Of a stretch of DNA of 16,683 nt, positions 6,971 through 13,506 are shown piece by piece. Source of the DNA: Candidatus Niyogibacteria bacterium CG10_big_fil_rev_8_21_14_0_10_42_19. Its GTDB lineage: Bacteria; Patescibacteriota; Minisyncoccia; 1-14-0-10-42-19. How positions within the stretch are numbered: position 1 is the first letter of the stretch; the number at the start of each line of letters is the position of its first letter. The DNA lies in the NCBI GenBank assembly GCA_002774705.1, contig PFCN01000009.1, positions 2,427 through 19,109 on the forward strand. Reading direction: 5' to 3'. A program made the translations under genes and the position numbers. The notes below the pieces were generated by a model. The model had not been told where the DNA came from and searched no databases. It saw nothing but the letters and a program-made list of their open reading frames with translations.

Positions 6971-7049
6971 TCCCGTACGAAATTCTTATAACCAGTCTTT
7001 TCTAAATAATTTATGACAAAGAACAACATAAACAAAATTTCGTACGGGA
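6971..7049. promoter_or_regulatory. 14-bp perfect inverted repeat bracketing the protease start codon
   Basis: TCCCGTACGAAATT (6971-6984) and AATTTCGTACGGGA (7036-7049) are perfectly complementary, separated by 51 nt. The ATG at 7013 lies in the loop and the alternative ATG at 7049 lies at the base of the second arm. As RNA this is a stable 14-bp stem that could control translation of the maturation protease; as DNA it could be a widely spaced operator. Function is inferred only from position. Confidence 0.6.
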
Positions 7050-7417
7050 TGATCGTATATATTTTCGGAAATTCTGACCTCCGGGAAGATTCTCTACCGC
7101 TCAAAATTTTGCCTCAATTAAAAATAAAATTTCCGGAGATAAATTTCGAAACAAAAGACCCGAACGAAGAATGGGAAACTCCGGATGAATTTATTCTTAT
7201 AGACAGTGTCCACGGCCTTCGGAGGCCGAAAATTTTTTATAGTCTTAAGGATTTTTCTCCGGCGCCCAATATAACAATGCATGATTTTGACGCGCTCGCT
7301 AATCTGCGTTTGCTCGAAAAATTAGGAAAAATAAAAAAAATAAAAATAATCGGACTCCCGCCCGATCTGAACGAAAAAGACGCCCTTAATTTTATTTCTT
7401 CCGCTCTTTCCAGTTGA
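7013..7417 (+). CDS. [NiFe]-hydrogenase maturation protease (HycI/HyaD-like, peptidase M52)
   Basis: A 134-residue protein resembling M52 endopeptidases, which cut the C-terminal tail of the hydrogenase large subunit after nickel insertion. The sequence shows the family start IVYIFGNSDLREDSLP (about residues 14-29), with an acidic residue (E24/D25) where M52 enzymes bind nickel, then LIDSVHG (about 62-68) with a second Asp, and MHDFDALANLRLL (about 89-101) holding the likely third ligand, His90. Length is close to the family's usual 140-160. The ATG at 7049 (codon 13) may be the true start because family members typically begin just before the YIFGN strand. It converges with the hydrogenase large-subunit gene, overlapping it by 26 bp, which supports the pairing of enzyme and protease. 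Confidence 0.83.
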   Translation: MTKNNINKISYGMIVYIFGNSDLREDSLPLKILPQLKIKFPEINFETKDPNEEWETPDEFILIDSVHGLRRPKIFYSLKDFSPAPNITMHDFDALANLRLLEKLGKIKKIKIIGLPPDLNEKDALNFISSALSS

Positions 7418-8699
7418 TCTTCAGAAAATGCGAGGCACAACTCATACACGGGTCATAGGAACGTATGAGCTTTTCAATCTCAAAACGCATTTCGTCATAG
7501 GATGCTTTTCCAAGAAGGTTCTCTATCAATTTAAAAATGTCTTCCTCTATATTTATCTGATTCTGACCGGTCGGAACTATTATTTCACCGTTCTGGACCA
7601 CGCCTTTGTCATTAATGTGATATTTATGATAAAGAGTTCCGCGCGGGGCCTCAACTACTCCTATTCCTACCGCTTCGCGGTAGGACTTTTTTATAATCTC
7701 TTCTTGTTTGAATTCATAAGTACTTAAAATTTCGATAGCATGATCGAGCGAATGGAGTATCTCTATGGCTTGCGCGAGATTGTTTTTGTGAATGTCGGTT
7801 GACGGAAAAACGTCAAGCATCGCCCCGAGCGACTCTTTGGTTTTTTTATGCAAAATATTTTTAGCAAGATTCATTCTGGCTAAAGCCCCGACCATATACG
7901 ACCCCCCCAAATGCTTATACGCGGAGGCCTGCGAATAAGGAATAACAACGCGCTCCAAATGCTCCCTGTAATCTTTCTCCTCAATACACTCTCCCTCTCC
8001 CGTACTGATGCATCCGTCAATGAACCCGTAGATGTCTTTGGGAACAAGCGCCATGAATTTTGTGGAGCGGTCAAAATGGAAAGGACAATCGTAGAATATT
8101 TTAATAAGGCGCAGAACGGCCGGCCTTATGGCTTCAAGCTCTTTTATTGACCCTTCTATACCGGCCTTATCCGGAAAATGAGTAAATCCGCCGATTATTG
8201 GATAGGTGGCATGCACGCTTCGCCCCGCGATAAGCATGGCTAAATGATTGCCGGCGGCCTTTATTCCAAAACCGTCATGCAAAATCTGGTGTTCGACGGG
8301 ATTGTTCTCGTCAAAATCAAGAAAGGCATCCTTGCCGTAAACATCGGGAAGAACGAACAAATACAAATGGAGAGCATGATCGCGGATGTTAAGCCCGTAC
8401 ATCGTGAGATGGCGCAGAATTTTTGTCTGCTCCGATGGTTCGATACCAATAGCGTGTTCCGCGGCCTCGATCGAGGCGAGAATATGGGCATTGGAACAAG
8501 TTCCGCAAATTCTGCTCAAAAGCTGGGGCAGGGCTATGAGGGGCTTGCCTTCCATGGCCTTTGTAAAAAATCTTTTATATTCGGCTATCTTAAAATTAAC
8601 ATGCTCAACGCGCCCGCCCCGCACGTGAACATCAAGCGAGGCCGAGCCCTCTACTTTTGACAGGTGGTCTATGGATAGGTCAAAATCAGCGCTGTGCAT
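7392..8699 (-). CDS. [NiFe] hydrogenase large (catalytic) subunit, group 3-like
   Basis: A 435-residue catalytic subunit that reversibly oxidises H2 at a Ni-Fe(CN)2CO centre. All four cysteine ligands are present: L1 motif RICGTCSNAH (C65, C68) and L2 motif DPCMSCASH (C418, C421). The N-terminal HLSKVEGSASLDV holds the conserved Glu17, and GVVEAPRGTLYHKYHI is the conserved internal block. An 11-residue tail follows His424, the site where the maturation protease normally cuts, so this is the unprocessed precursor form. Length and the DPCxSCxxH ending resemble cytoplasmic group 3 enzymes; subgroup placement needs a tree. There is no signal or membrane segment. Its start is 1 nt from the small-subunit stop, implying translational coupling. 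It is the last gene of the ferredoxin-FAD-small-large operon. Confidence 0.95.
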   Translation of the reverse strand: MHSADFDLSIDHLSKVEGSASLDVHVRGGRVEHVNFKIAEYKRFFTKAMEGKPLIALPQLLSRICGTCSNAHILASIEAAEHAIGIEPSEQTKILRHLTMYGLNIRDHALHLYLFVLPDVYGKDAFLDFDENNPVEHQILHDGFGIKAAGNHLAMLIAGRSVHATYPIIGGFTHFPDKAGIEGSIKELEAIRPAVLRLIKIFYDCPFHFDRSTKFMALVPKDIYGFIDGCISTGEGECIEEKDYREHLERVVIPYSQASAYKHLGGSYMVGALARMNLAKNILHKKTKESLGAMLDVFPSTDIHKNNLAQAIEILHSLDHAIEILSTYEFKQEEIIKKSYREAVGIGVVEAPRGTLYHKYHINDKGVVQNGEIIVPTGQNQINIEEDIFKLIENLLGKASYDEMRFEIEKLIRSYDPCMSCASHFLKINWKERKK

Positions 8700-8700
8700 A

Positions 8701-9222
8701 TTATGTATTATTACTTAATTCTCCGACCAATTTATTTACCGCGGTAAGAAAAACCTCCGGCTCCATGGGACACCCCGGAACTTCGGCGTCTATTTTTACG
8801 ACATCCGCGACCCTCAAAACTTTAGGCATCGCCGAAAATCTCATAAGCAGGAAATCAATCTCCTTTTTTTGTTCTTCATTGAAAAAATTCCTTTGGCCGG
8901 CGGGCATGCCAATAATGGCGCAAGCTCCGACCGCGACCAATTTTTTTGACACGCTCCGTATTTTTTTTAATTTTTCAGCATGTTCGTCGGAAGCGATAGC
9001 TCCCTCTATAAAAGCGATGTCCAGCTCGTCCAGAACATTTTTAGACTTTAAAACATTAACATGGCGAAAATCGAAAAGCTTTTTCCATTCCTGCCAGTGG
9101 TCGTTCATGATTTCAGTTAAAACGATGGTATTGTCCTCGCAGCATGAAAAAGTGAACCAACCGATACGGATCTTTTTATGGTCGCTGACGGCGCTATCGC
9201 TGGTTTTTATTTCTTCAGGCAT
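8701..9222 (-). CDS. [NiFe] hydrogenase small subunit, single-cluster type with tandem Cys
   Basis: A 173-residue electron-transfer subunit with only the flavodoxin-like domain that carries the proximal [4Fe-4S] cluster. Likely ligands are C27 and C28 (FTFSCCEDN), C101 (VGACAIIGMP) and C151 (VPGCPMEPE). The adjacent C27-C28 pair resembles the NuoB/PSST subunit of complex I rather than the Cys-x2-Cys of most hydrogenases. FIEGAIAS (71-78) matches the family's FVEGAI block. The C-terminal region that carries extra clusters in many small subunits is absent. There is no Tat signal, so it is cytoplasmic. Its ATG overlaps the stop of the FAD gene by 8 bp (ATGCCTGA). A NuoB-like annotation is possible, but the partner has intact nickel ligands, so a hydrogenase is favoured. 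Confidence 0.88.
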   Translation of the reverse strand: MPEEIKTSDSAVSDHKKIRIGWFTFSCCEDNTIVLTEIMNDHWQEWKKLFDFRHVNVLKSKNVLDELDIAFIEGAIASDEHAEKLKKIRSVSKKLVAVGACAIIGMPAGQRNFFNEEQKKEIDFLLMRFSAMPKVLRVADVVKIDAEVPGCPMEPEVFLTAVNKLVGELSNNT

Positions 9223-10465
9223 TTATATTTTCCGAATTAAAACCGGATAAATTAAAATTAACATCGGAAAGTTCTTCCAACCTATCCGATACGTCAATAT
9301 TATTCTCAATCATATTCGCGATGGTTTTAAGATCTTCGGTTTTATTTATTAAAGTCGCCCCGACAATCTTATTACCGGATTGAATAAACCTGATTATTGC
9401 CTTCCCGTTGTCATATTTTCTTGTAATAACGCTTCTACCGGGAAGCGGCGCTATATTACCGATAAAAGCGATGTTCGCCCCGAGGCCTTGAGACGCATAA
9501 AAAGATACGAATTTAAACGGTTCTTTTTCTCCCGCCATGTTAAAACCCGCTCTTTTGCCCTGTTCCTGGGAATGAATCCAGTTGCCGAGCTTAACCGTCT
9601 CTCCCAAGATCGGATCATAATATTCGGCCACATCTCCCGCCGCCCACACGTCAGGCAAATTGGTTTCCAGGTATTCGTTGGCAAGTATCCCCTTATTTAT
9701 CTTTAATCCGGAGCCGGCCAGCCACTCGTTCTCGCTCCTGACGCCTATCCCGCAGACCACCATTTCGGCCTCAACCTTCCTCCCGTCGTTTAAAAGAATA
9801 CTCTCTACCGAATCTCCACCGAGAATTTCTTTGGCCTCAGACTTATAAAGTATCTCAACCCCGGCGTCTTTCAAAACTTTTTCAACGAGGCGCCCCGACT
9901 CTTCATCCAATATCGGTTCCCAAAAATAATTTTCCCTTATGATTAAAGTCACGTCTTTCCCGGACAGGCGCAAAAGATCGGCCATCTCAAAGCTAATAAA
10001 ACCCCCGCCTATAGTTGCCGCACGTTTGGCGGTTTTAACCAGCTGCATTATTTTTTTCACATCATCAAGGGTACGCAAATAACAAATACCGTTTTTATCG
10101 GCGCCGACAACCGGCCATTTGATGACCGATGATCCCGTAGCAAGTAAAAGTTTTTCATATTTAAATGACGCTCCGTCGTCCAATGCTACAATCTTGCCGA
10201 CCGGATCCAAAGAAACCGCCTTTTTACCCAAAAGCAATGATATTTTATTCTCCGGGTACCATTCTTCTTTTCTTAACCATATTGTTTCAAACGGAATTTT
10301 ACCAAGAAAAAAAGCCGGCTTGGAAAGCATAATTTTTGAATAGAAACGATAAGGCTCATCTGAAATTATAGTTATAGAGCCCTCCGAGTCTTTTTTTCTT
10401 ATCGTATCGGCGGCCATAGTGCCGGCAACTCCCCCGCCGATTATCAAATATTTTACTTCGGTCAT
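9215..10465 (-). CDS. FAD-dependent NAD(P) oxidoreductase in the hydrogenase operon
   Basis: A 416-residue flavoprotein of the pyridine nucleotide-disulfide oxidoreductase fold, resembling NirB, rubredoxin-reductase or ferredoxin-reductase types. Visible: FAD Rossmann motif IIGGGVAG (8-15), LLLATGSS (107-113), NAD(P) Rossmann motif GGGFIS (153-158) with E160, and the second FAD motif VWAAGDVAE (273-281, D278). It lacks a redox-active CxxxxC disulfide, so it is a simple electron-transfer flavoprotein. The second nucleotide strand ends in an Arg-Glu pair, so NAD versus NADP preference is unclear. The 8-bp overlap with the small subunit gene and a 12-bp gap from the ferredoxin indicate one operon. 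I infer that it links hydrogenase electrons to NAD(P), in place of the FNR-like HydG subunit of typical group 3b enzymes. Confidence 0.9.
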   Translation of the reverse strand: MTEVKYLIIGGGVAGTMAADTIRKKDSEGSITIISDEPYRFYSKIMLSKPAFFLGKIPFETIWLRKEEWYPENKISLLLGKKAVSLDPVGKIVALDDGASFKYEKLLLATGSSVIKWPVVGADKNGICYLRTLDDVKKIMQLVKTAKRAATIGGGFISFEMADLLRLSGKDVTLIIRENYFWEPILDEESGRLVEKVLKDAGVEILYKSEAKEILGGDSVESILLNDGRKVEAEMVVCGIGVRSENEWLAGSGLKINKGILANEYLETNLPDVWAAGDVAEYYDPILGETVKLGNWIHSQEQGKRAGFNMAGEKEPFKFVSFYASQGLGANIAFIGNIAPLPGRSVITRKYDNGKAIIRFIQSGNKIVGATLINKTEDLKTIANMIENNIDVSDRLEELSDVNFNLSGFNSENINA

Positions 10466-10477
10466 TAGTTTTAAAAA

Positions 10478-10738
10478 TTAAGGATAGATCTGCTTTCCAT
10501 CATTATCAAAAAGCAAGATTGCCTTTGTCGGGCACGACTGTGCCGCCATCATTAAAGTTTCGTCATCAACCGAATCGGCTGTATTTTTTAAGATCGCCTT
10601 ACTTTCGGCATCCAGCTCAAAAGCCTCGGGAGCAACCCCGATACAAGAAGCAGCCGAGATGCAGAGGTCTCGGTCAACCACTATCTTTGCTATTTTGGAA
10701 TCCGGTCTTGACCTCTGATATTCTTGTTGATTCGCCAT
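10478..10738 (-). CDS. Ferredoxin, [3Fe-4S]-type cysteine pattern
   Basis: An 86-residue small ferredoxin. Cluster residues are C26-x5-C32 (LCISAASC) and C69 followed by Pro (QSCPTKAI). In single-cluster [4Fe-4S] ferredoxins the middle of this motif holds a fourth Cys or Asp; here it is Ala29, so a [3Fe-4S] cluster is expected, as in ferredoxins that serve cytochromes P450. The acidic segment ELDAESKAIL between the motifs is typical. It is the first gene of the hydrogenase operon and probably carries electrons to or from the FAD protein. The ATG at 10738 has no Shine-Dalgarno sequence; the leader is strongly AT-rich and I found no convincing promoter. Confidence 0.9.
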   Translation of the reverse strand: MANQQEYQRSRPDSKIAKIVVDRDLCISAASCIGVAPEAFELDAESKAILKNTADSVDDETLMMAAQSCPTKAILLFDNDGKQIYP

Positions 10739-11022
10739 AGTATTATTAAATTAATTTTAAAAAACCTTTAATTACCCTTACTATTGTAAAGAAAAATAAA
10801 TATTATTCAAACTATTTTATACACAACTTAAACTTATTTAGAGCTCAATATTCAAAGATTGAGGTTCAAATCAAATTCAAAATTTAATTTTTTATTTTAC
10901 TTGGATTTTTCCGCCCGCCTAGCCCGTGCCGGTACGGCTGAGGAATTAGCCTTTGGCTGAAAACTTTATATCCGTCAATCCAACGCTCTCAAAAAATAAC
11001 GCAACCTAAAAAATTATGAAAA
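10739..11022. other. Intergenic region between iscU-like gene and hydrogenase operon
   Basis: This is the longest gene-free stretch (284 bp). It is AT-rich on the hydrogenase side. It holds the degenerate mini-hairpins at 10911-10960, and I saw no ORF, tRNA or riboswitch-like structure. Since both flanking operons read in the same direction, it should contain the end of iscS-iscU transcription and the hydrogenase promoter, but I could not place either with confidence. Confidence 0.6.
10911..10960. repeat. Degenerate mini-hairpin pair
   Basis: The first hairpin is AGCCcGT (10921-10927) with ACGGCT (10934-10939), a 6-bp stem with one bulged C. The second is TTAGCC-ttt-GGCTGA (10946-10960). The second is a variant of the TCAGCC/GGCTGA unit at 899 and 3478. 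The preceding CCGCCCGCC suggests a decayed TCCGCC unit. It lies downstream of the iscU-like gene. Confidence 0.55.
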
Positions 11023-11706
11023 TTATTTACCGAAATGTTTCTCGCAGTAAAACCGTATCAACTCTTCCGTGGCCGGAATACACTCCGGATACCCTATCCC
11101 GACTTTAGTCTTCTCTTGGACTTGTTTTAAAGTAAAAGCGCCTCCAAGCACCGCTTTTTCAATGTCGGCTTCGGTAACCTTAACATAAGGATCAATAATC
11201 TTGGAACCCTCGGCACTAACGCGTTCAAATTGTCCGGTTTTTTTGAACCAAGCGTTAAGCGCGGCACGCAAAGCTTTGTCGGACAATACCGAACAATGGA
11301 TCTTGCGATCAGGCACCCCGTCAAGGCGCCTAACAATATCTCCGGGTTTTATTTTTAAAGCCCGGTCTATTTTCATTCCGCCTTTTTCGGTGATCATAAC
11401 CGAGAGGATTGAGGTTGCGGCAATGGCTGATGCGCATCCAAACGTCTTCCATTTAAAATCGATTATTTTGTCTTTAGCTTGGTCTATTTTAAGCCACACT
11501 CTCATTACGTCCCCGCAGGCGGGAGAGCCGACAATTCCTTCGGCGTCATAAGTTTCTTTTTCCGGATCCACCAAAAGAATGTTTTGTGGATTAAAAAAAT
11601 GGCTTTTTACTTTTTCGGTGTAAGCCCAACTGCCTCCGGTGTGAGAATTAACCACATCAGGGGAAGATACTTTTCCATTGTTTTTTTTATCGATATTTTT
11701 TTTCAT
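11023..11706 (-). CDS. iscU: IscU/NifU-like Fe-S scaffold fused to a degenerate BFD-like domain
   Basis: A 227-residue protein. Residues about 28-157 form an IscU scaffold domain with the three cluster-assembly cysteines C64 (GSPACGD, with D66), C91 (FGCASAIAATS) and C138 (KIHCSVLSDKAL). Residues about 172-217 resemble the BFD-like [2Fe-2S] domain of NifU (VTEADIEKAVLGGAFTLKQV), but only one of its four usual cysteines remains (C209 in GYPEC), so that domain is unlikely to hold its own cluster. A NifU-type Nfu domain is absent. The first 27 residues are a polar extension. It follows iscS by 3 bp, so desulfurase and scaffold are made together, and it sits upstream of the hydrogenase operon, a likely client. 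No iscA, hscA/B or iscR is nearby. Confidence 0.9.
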   Translation of the reverse strand: MKKNIDKKNNGKVSSPDVVNSHTGGSWAYTEKVKSHFFNPQNILLVDPEKETYDAEGIVGSPACGDVMRVWLKIDQAKDKIIDFKWKTFGCASAIAATSILSVMITEKGGMKIDRALKIKPGDIVRRLDGVPDRKIHCSVLSDKALRAALNAWFKKTGQFERVSAEGSKIIDPYVKVTEADIEKAVLGGAFTLKQVQEKTKVGIGYPECIPATEELIRFYCEKHFGK

Positions 11707-11709
11707 GGT

Positions 11710-12972
11710 TCATTTTTTATTCCTTAAAAAATGAGGCGCCCGCCCTCCGGCAAAAGCCTCCGGCCGAGAAATTTTTTTTGACTCATTTAATTTTAAATCC
11801 AGGGGCGAAATCACGCGTAATTTTTTTATGATTCCGGGGATAATTCTTAAAACTTGGCGGATTTCTTCGGCGGTGGTATGCCTCCCCAGAGAAAAACGAA
11901 TACTCCCGTGGACATGCTCATATGAGCGCCCAAGAGCAAGAAGAACCCGCGACGGCTCAAGTGTTTCGGAATCACACGCTGACCCGGTAGAAACCTCAAC
12001 ATTCGCATTATCAAAATATAGAAGGGCCGCCTCTCCTTCTATGTCCAAAAAAGAAACGTTCAAAAAATTAGGAAGGCGATTTTGAGGATGCCCATTTAAA
12101 ACCACCTTCGGAACCATTCTGAAGATCCCTTTTTCAAGAATATCCCTTAACTTTTTGAGGCGCAAATATTCTTTTTTTCTCATACGCTTCGTGATAACGG
12201 CGCTTTCGGCAAAACCAACAATGGCCGGAACATTTTGGGTCCCCGACCTTAAATTGTTTTGCTGTCCTCCGCCAATAATTACCGGGGTCATGGCAATCCC
12301 CTTTCTTATATATAGGGCGGCAATACCCTTAGGTCCGTATATTTTGTGGGCGGATATGGTCATAGCGTCAACTCCCAGTTTTTTAACGTCAGAATCCAAA
12401 TATGAAAACGCCTGACTCGCGTCGGTATGAAAATAAGGAGGCGCGCCTTTTCCGGCGCGGAATTTTTTAATGACTTTAGAAATTTTTTCGATCGGCTGAA
12501 CCGTCCCCGTCTCACTATCGGCATAGGTTACGGAAACAAGAATGGTTTTTTTATCCAAAGCTTTTGATATTTTCCCGGGCGAGATAAGACCGTTCGAGCC
12601 AACCGGAATTTCTACGACATCAAAGTCTTCGTCTGCCAATAACCTGGCGGAGGAGTGTATGCCCTTGTGCTCGATATTAGAAATTATGATCTTATTCCCG
12701 AATTTTTTATTCGCGCGCGCGATGCCAAGTATAGCAAGATTGTCCGCCTCGGTTGCCGAAGCATTAAAGATTATCTCTCCCGGATCGCAGTTTATAATCT
12801 TCTCCATTTTGCGCCTCGCTATATCTATGGCTTTCTTCGCGACCCTCCCCGAATGATATAAATTGCCGGGATTGCCGAATTTCTCGAAAAAATACGGCTT
12901 CATCGCCATAAACACCTTTTTATCCAAAGGGGTGGTTGAGGCATAATCGAGATATATCTTTTTTTTGAGCAT
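11710..12972 (-). CDS. iscS: Cysteine desulfurase (NifS/IscS-like, PLP-dependent)
   Basis: A 420-residue class V aminotransferase-fold enzyme that removes sulfur from L-cysteine for Fe-S cluster assembly. Visible: N-terminal YLDYASTTPLD, PLP-contacting H102 (NIEHKGIH), D184 and Q187 (HTDASQAF), PLP lysine K210 (SAHKIYGPKG), RSGTQNVP (242-249), and catalytic C333 in STGSACDSETLEPSRVL, with the extended loop typical of the IscS/NifS class. The usual Asn-Asn-Glu before GT is Asp-Ser-Glu here (152-154). A basic tail of about 30 residues follows the catalytic domain. The ATG at 12972 is preceded by a heptamer array and no Shine-Dalgarno sequence. A possible promoter on the minus strand is TTGCCG, 18 bp, TAAAAT in the divergent gap. 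It is coupled to the iscU-like gene. Confidence 0.95.
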   Translation of the reverse strand: MLKKKIYLDYASTTPLDKKVFMAMKPYFFEKFGNPGNLYHSGRVAKKAIDIARRKMEKIINCDPGEIIFNASATEADNLAILGIARANKKFGNKIIISNIEHKGIHSSARLLADEDFDVVEIPVGSNGLISPGKISKALDKKTILVSVTYADSETGTVQPIEKISKVIKKFRAGKGAPPYFHTDASQAFSYLDSDVKKLGVDAMTISAHKIYGPKGIAALYIRKGIAMTPVIIGGGQQNNLRSGTQNVPAIVGFAESAVITKRMRKKEYLRLKKLRDILEKGIFRMVPKVVLNGHPQNRLPNFLNVSFLDIEGEAALLYFDNANVEVSTGSACDSETLEPSRVLLALGRSYEHVHGSIRFSLGRHTTAEEIRQVLRIIPGIIKKLRVISPLDLKLNESKKISRPEAFAGGRAPHFLRNKK

Positions 12973-12975
12973 AAT

Positions 12976-13017
12976 ATTTTGTATTTAGTATATAGTATCC
13001 TATATTTAGTTTATAGT
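12976..13017 (-). repeat. Heptamer array (ACTAAAT type) before iscS start
   Basis: Read on the minus strand: six units of exactly 7 bp (ACTATAA, ACTAAAT, ATAGGAT, ACTATAT, ACTAAAT, ACAAAAT), ending 3 nt before the iscS ATG. It mirrors the array at 13085-13126 across the divergent gap. Confidence 0.75.
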
Positions 13018-13084
13018 ACTTGAATTTTATTTTTTTTAAAAAAAGACCGGCAAGACCGCTATTTAATTCTTAATACTAAAACTA

Positions 13085-13126
13085 TCTTGATACTTAATAC
13101 TAAATACCGGATACTAAATACTATAT
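13085..13126 (+). repeat. Heptamer array (ACTAAAT type) before acylphosphatase start
   Basis: Six 7-bp units: TCTTGAT, ACTTAAT, ACTAAAT, ACCGGAT, ACTAAAT, ACTATAT. The array ends 1 nt before the ATG. It contains the same ACTAAAT units and a GGAT variant like the iscS-side array, in opposite orientation. There is no room for a Shine-Dalgarno sequence between array and ATG. Confidence 0.75.
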
Positions 13127-13127
13127 T

Positions 13128-13403
13128 ATGAAAAGAGCAAATATAAACATAATAGGAATAGTCCAGGGGGTTAATTTCAGGCATGAGGTAAAAAATCATG
13201 CCAATCGCCTGGGTATCACAGGATGGATCAAAAATGAAAACAACGGTTCCCTCTCTATGGTGGTTGAAGGAGAAGAAGAAAAATTAGAACACTTGATAGA
13301 TTGGTGCAAATCAGGCCCGTCTTTCGCGCGCGTTAAAGACGTGGAAGTAAAATTCGACGAAGCAACGGGAGAATTCAAAAATTTTGAAATACGATACGCC
13401 TAA
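13128..13403 (+). CDS. acyP: Acylphosphatase
   Basis: A 91-residue single-domain enzyme that hydrolyses acyl phosphates to carboxylate and phosphate in the cytoplasm. The signature IGIVQGVNFRHEV holds the phosphate-binding loop and catalytic Arg18. GITGWIKNENNGSL holds the catalytic Asn36, and VVEGEEEKLEHLI follows as in the family. Length is typical. It is divergent from iscS and convergent with uvrA, with no functional link to either visible. There is no Shine-Dalgarno sequence; a heptamer array abuts the ATG. Confidence 0.95.
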   Translation: MKRANINIIGIVQGVNFRHEVKNHANRLGITGWIKNENNGSLSMVVEGEEEKLEHLIDWCKSGPSFARVKDVEVKFDEATGEFKNFEIRYA

Positions 13404-13433
13404 TAAACCGACCAATTAATTCTTGGCGAGCCA

Positions 13434-13503
13434 TTCGACTTAGCTTCCGCCAGAGGCGGACAAGCAGGGCAAGCCCTTCGACATGGTGGTGAGCAAAGTC
13501 GAA
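13434..13503. repeat. Composite dispersed repeat with nested hairpins between acyP and uvrA
   Basis: Contains TCCGCC-aga-GGCGGA (13446-13460), the same unit type as at 914 and 3493. AGGGC-aa-GCCCT (13466-13477) follows. TTCGAC (13477-13482) pairs with GTCGAA (13498-13503) around 15 nt, and another TTCGAC starts at 13434. It fills the gap between two convergent genes and may end transcription in both directions, although no U-tract follows. Confidence 0.65.
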
Positions 13504-13506
13504 CCA

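Noticed and set aside
8701..9222. Annotation of the small subunit as complex I NuoB
   Set aside because: The tandem Cys fits NuoB, but the neighbouring large subunit has all four nickel cysteines and a maturation tail, and no other nuo genes are present.
10739..10860. Promoter for the hydrogenase operon (TATAAA-like box)
   Set aside because: A TATAAAAT box exists on the minus strand, but no acceptable -35 lies 16-18 bp upstream, and the AT-rich sequence makes chance matches common.
12976..13126. CRISPR array
   Set aside because: The units are contiguous degenerate 7-mers without spacers, and no cas genes are present.
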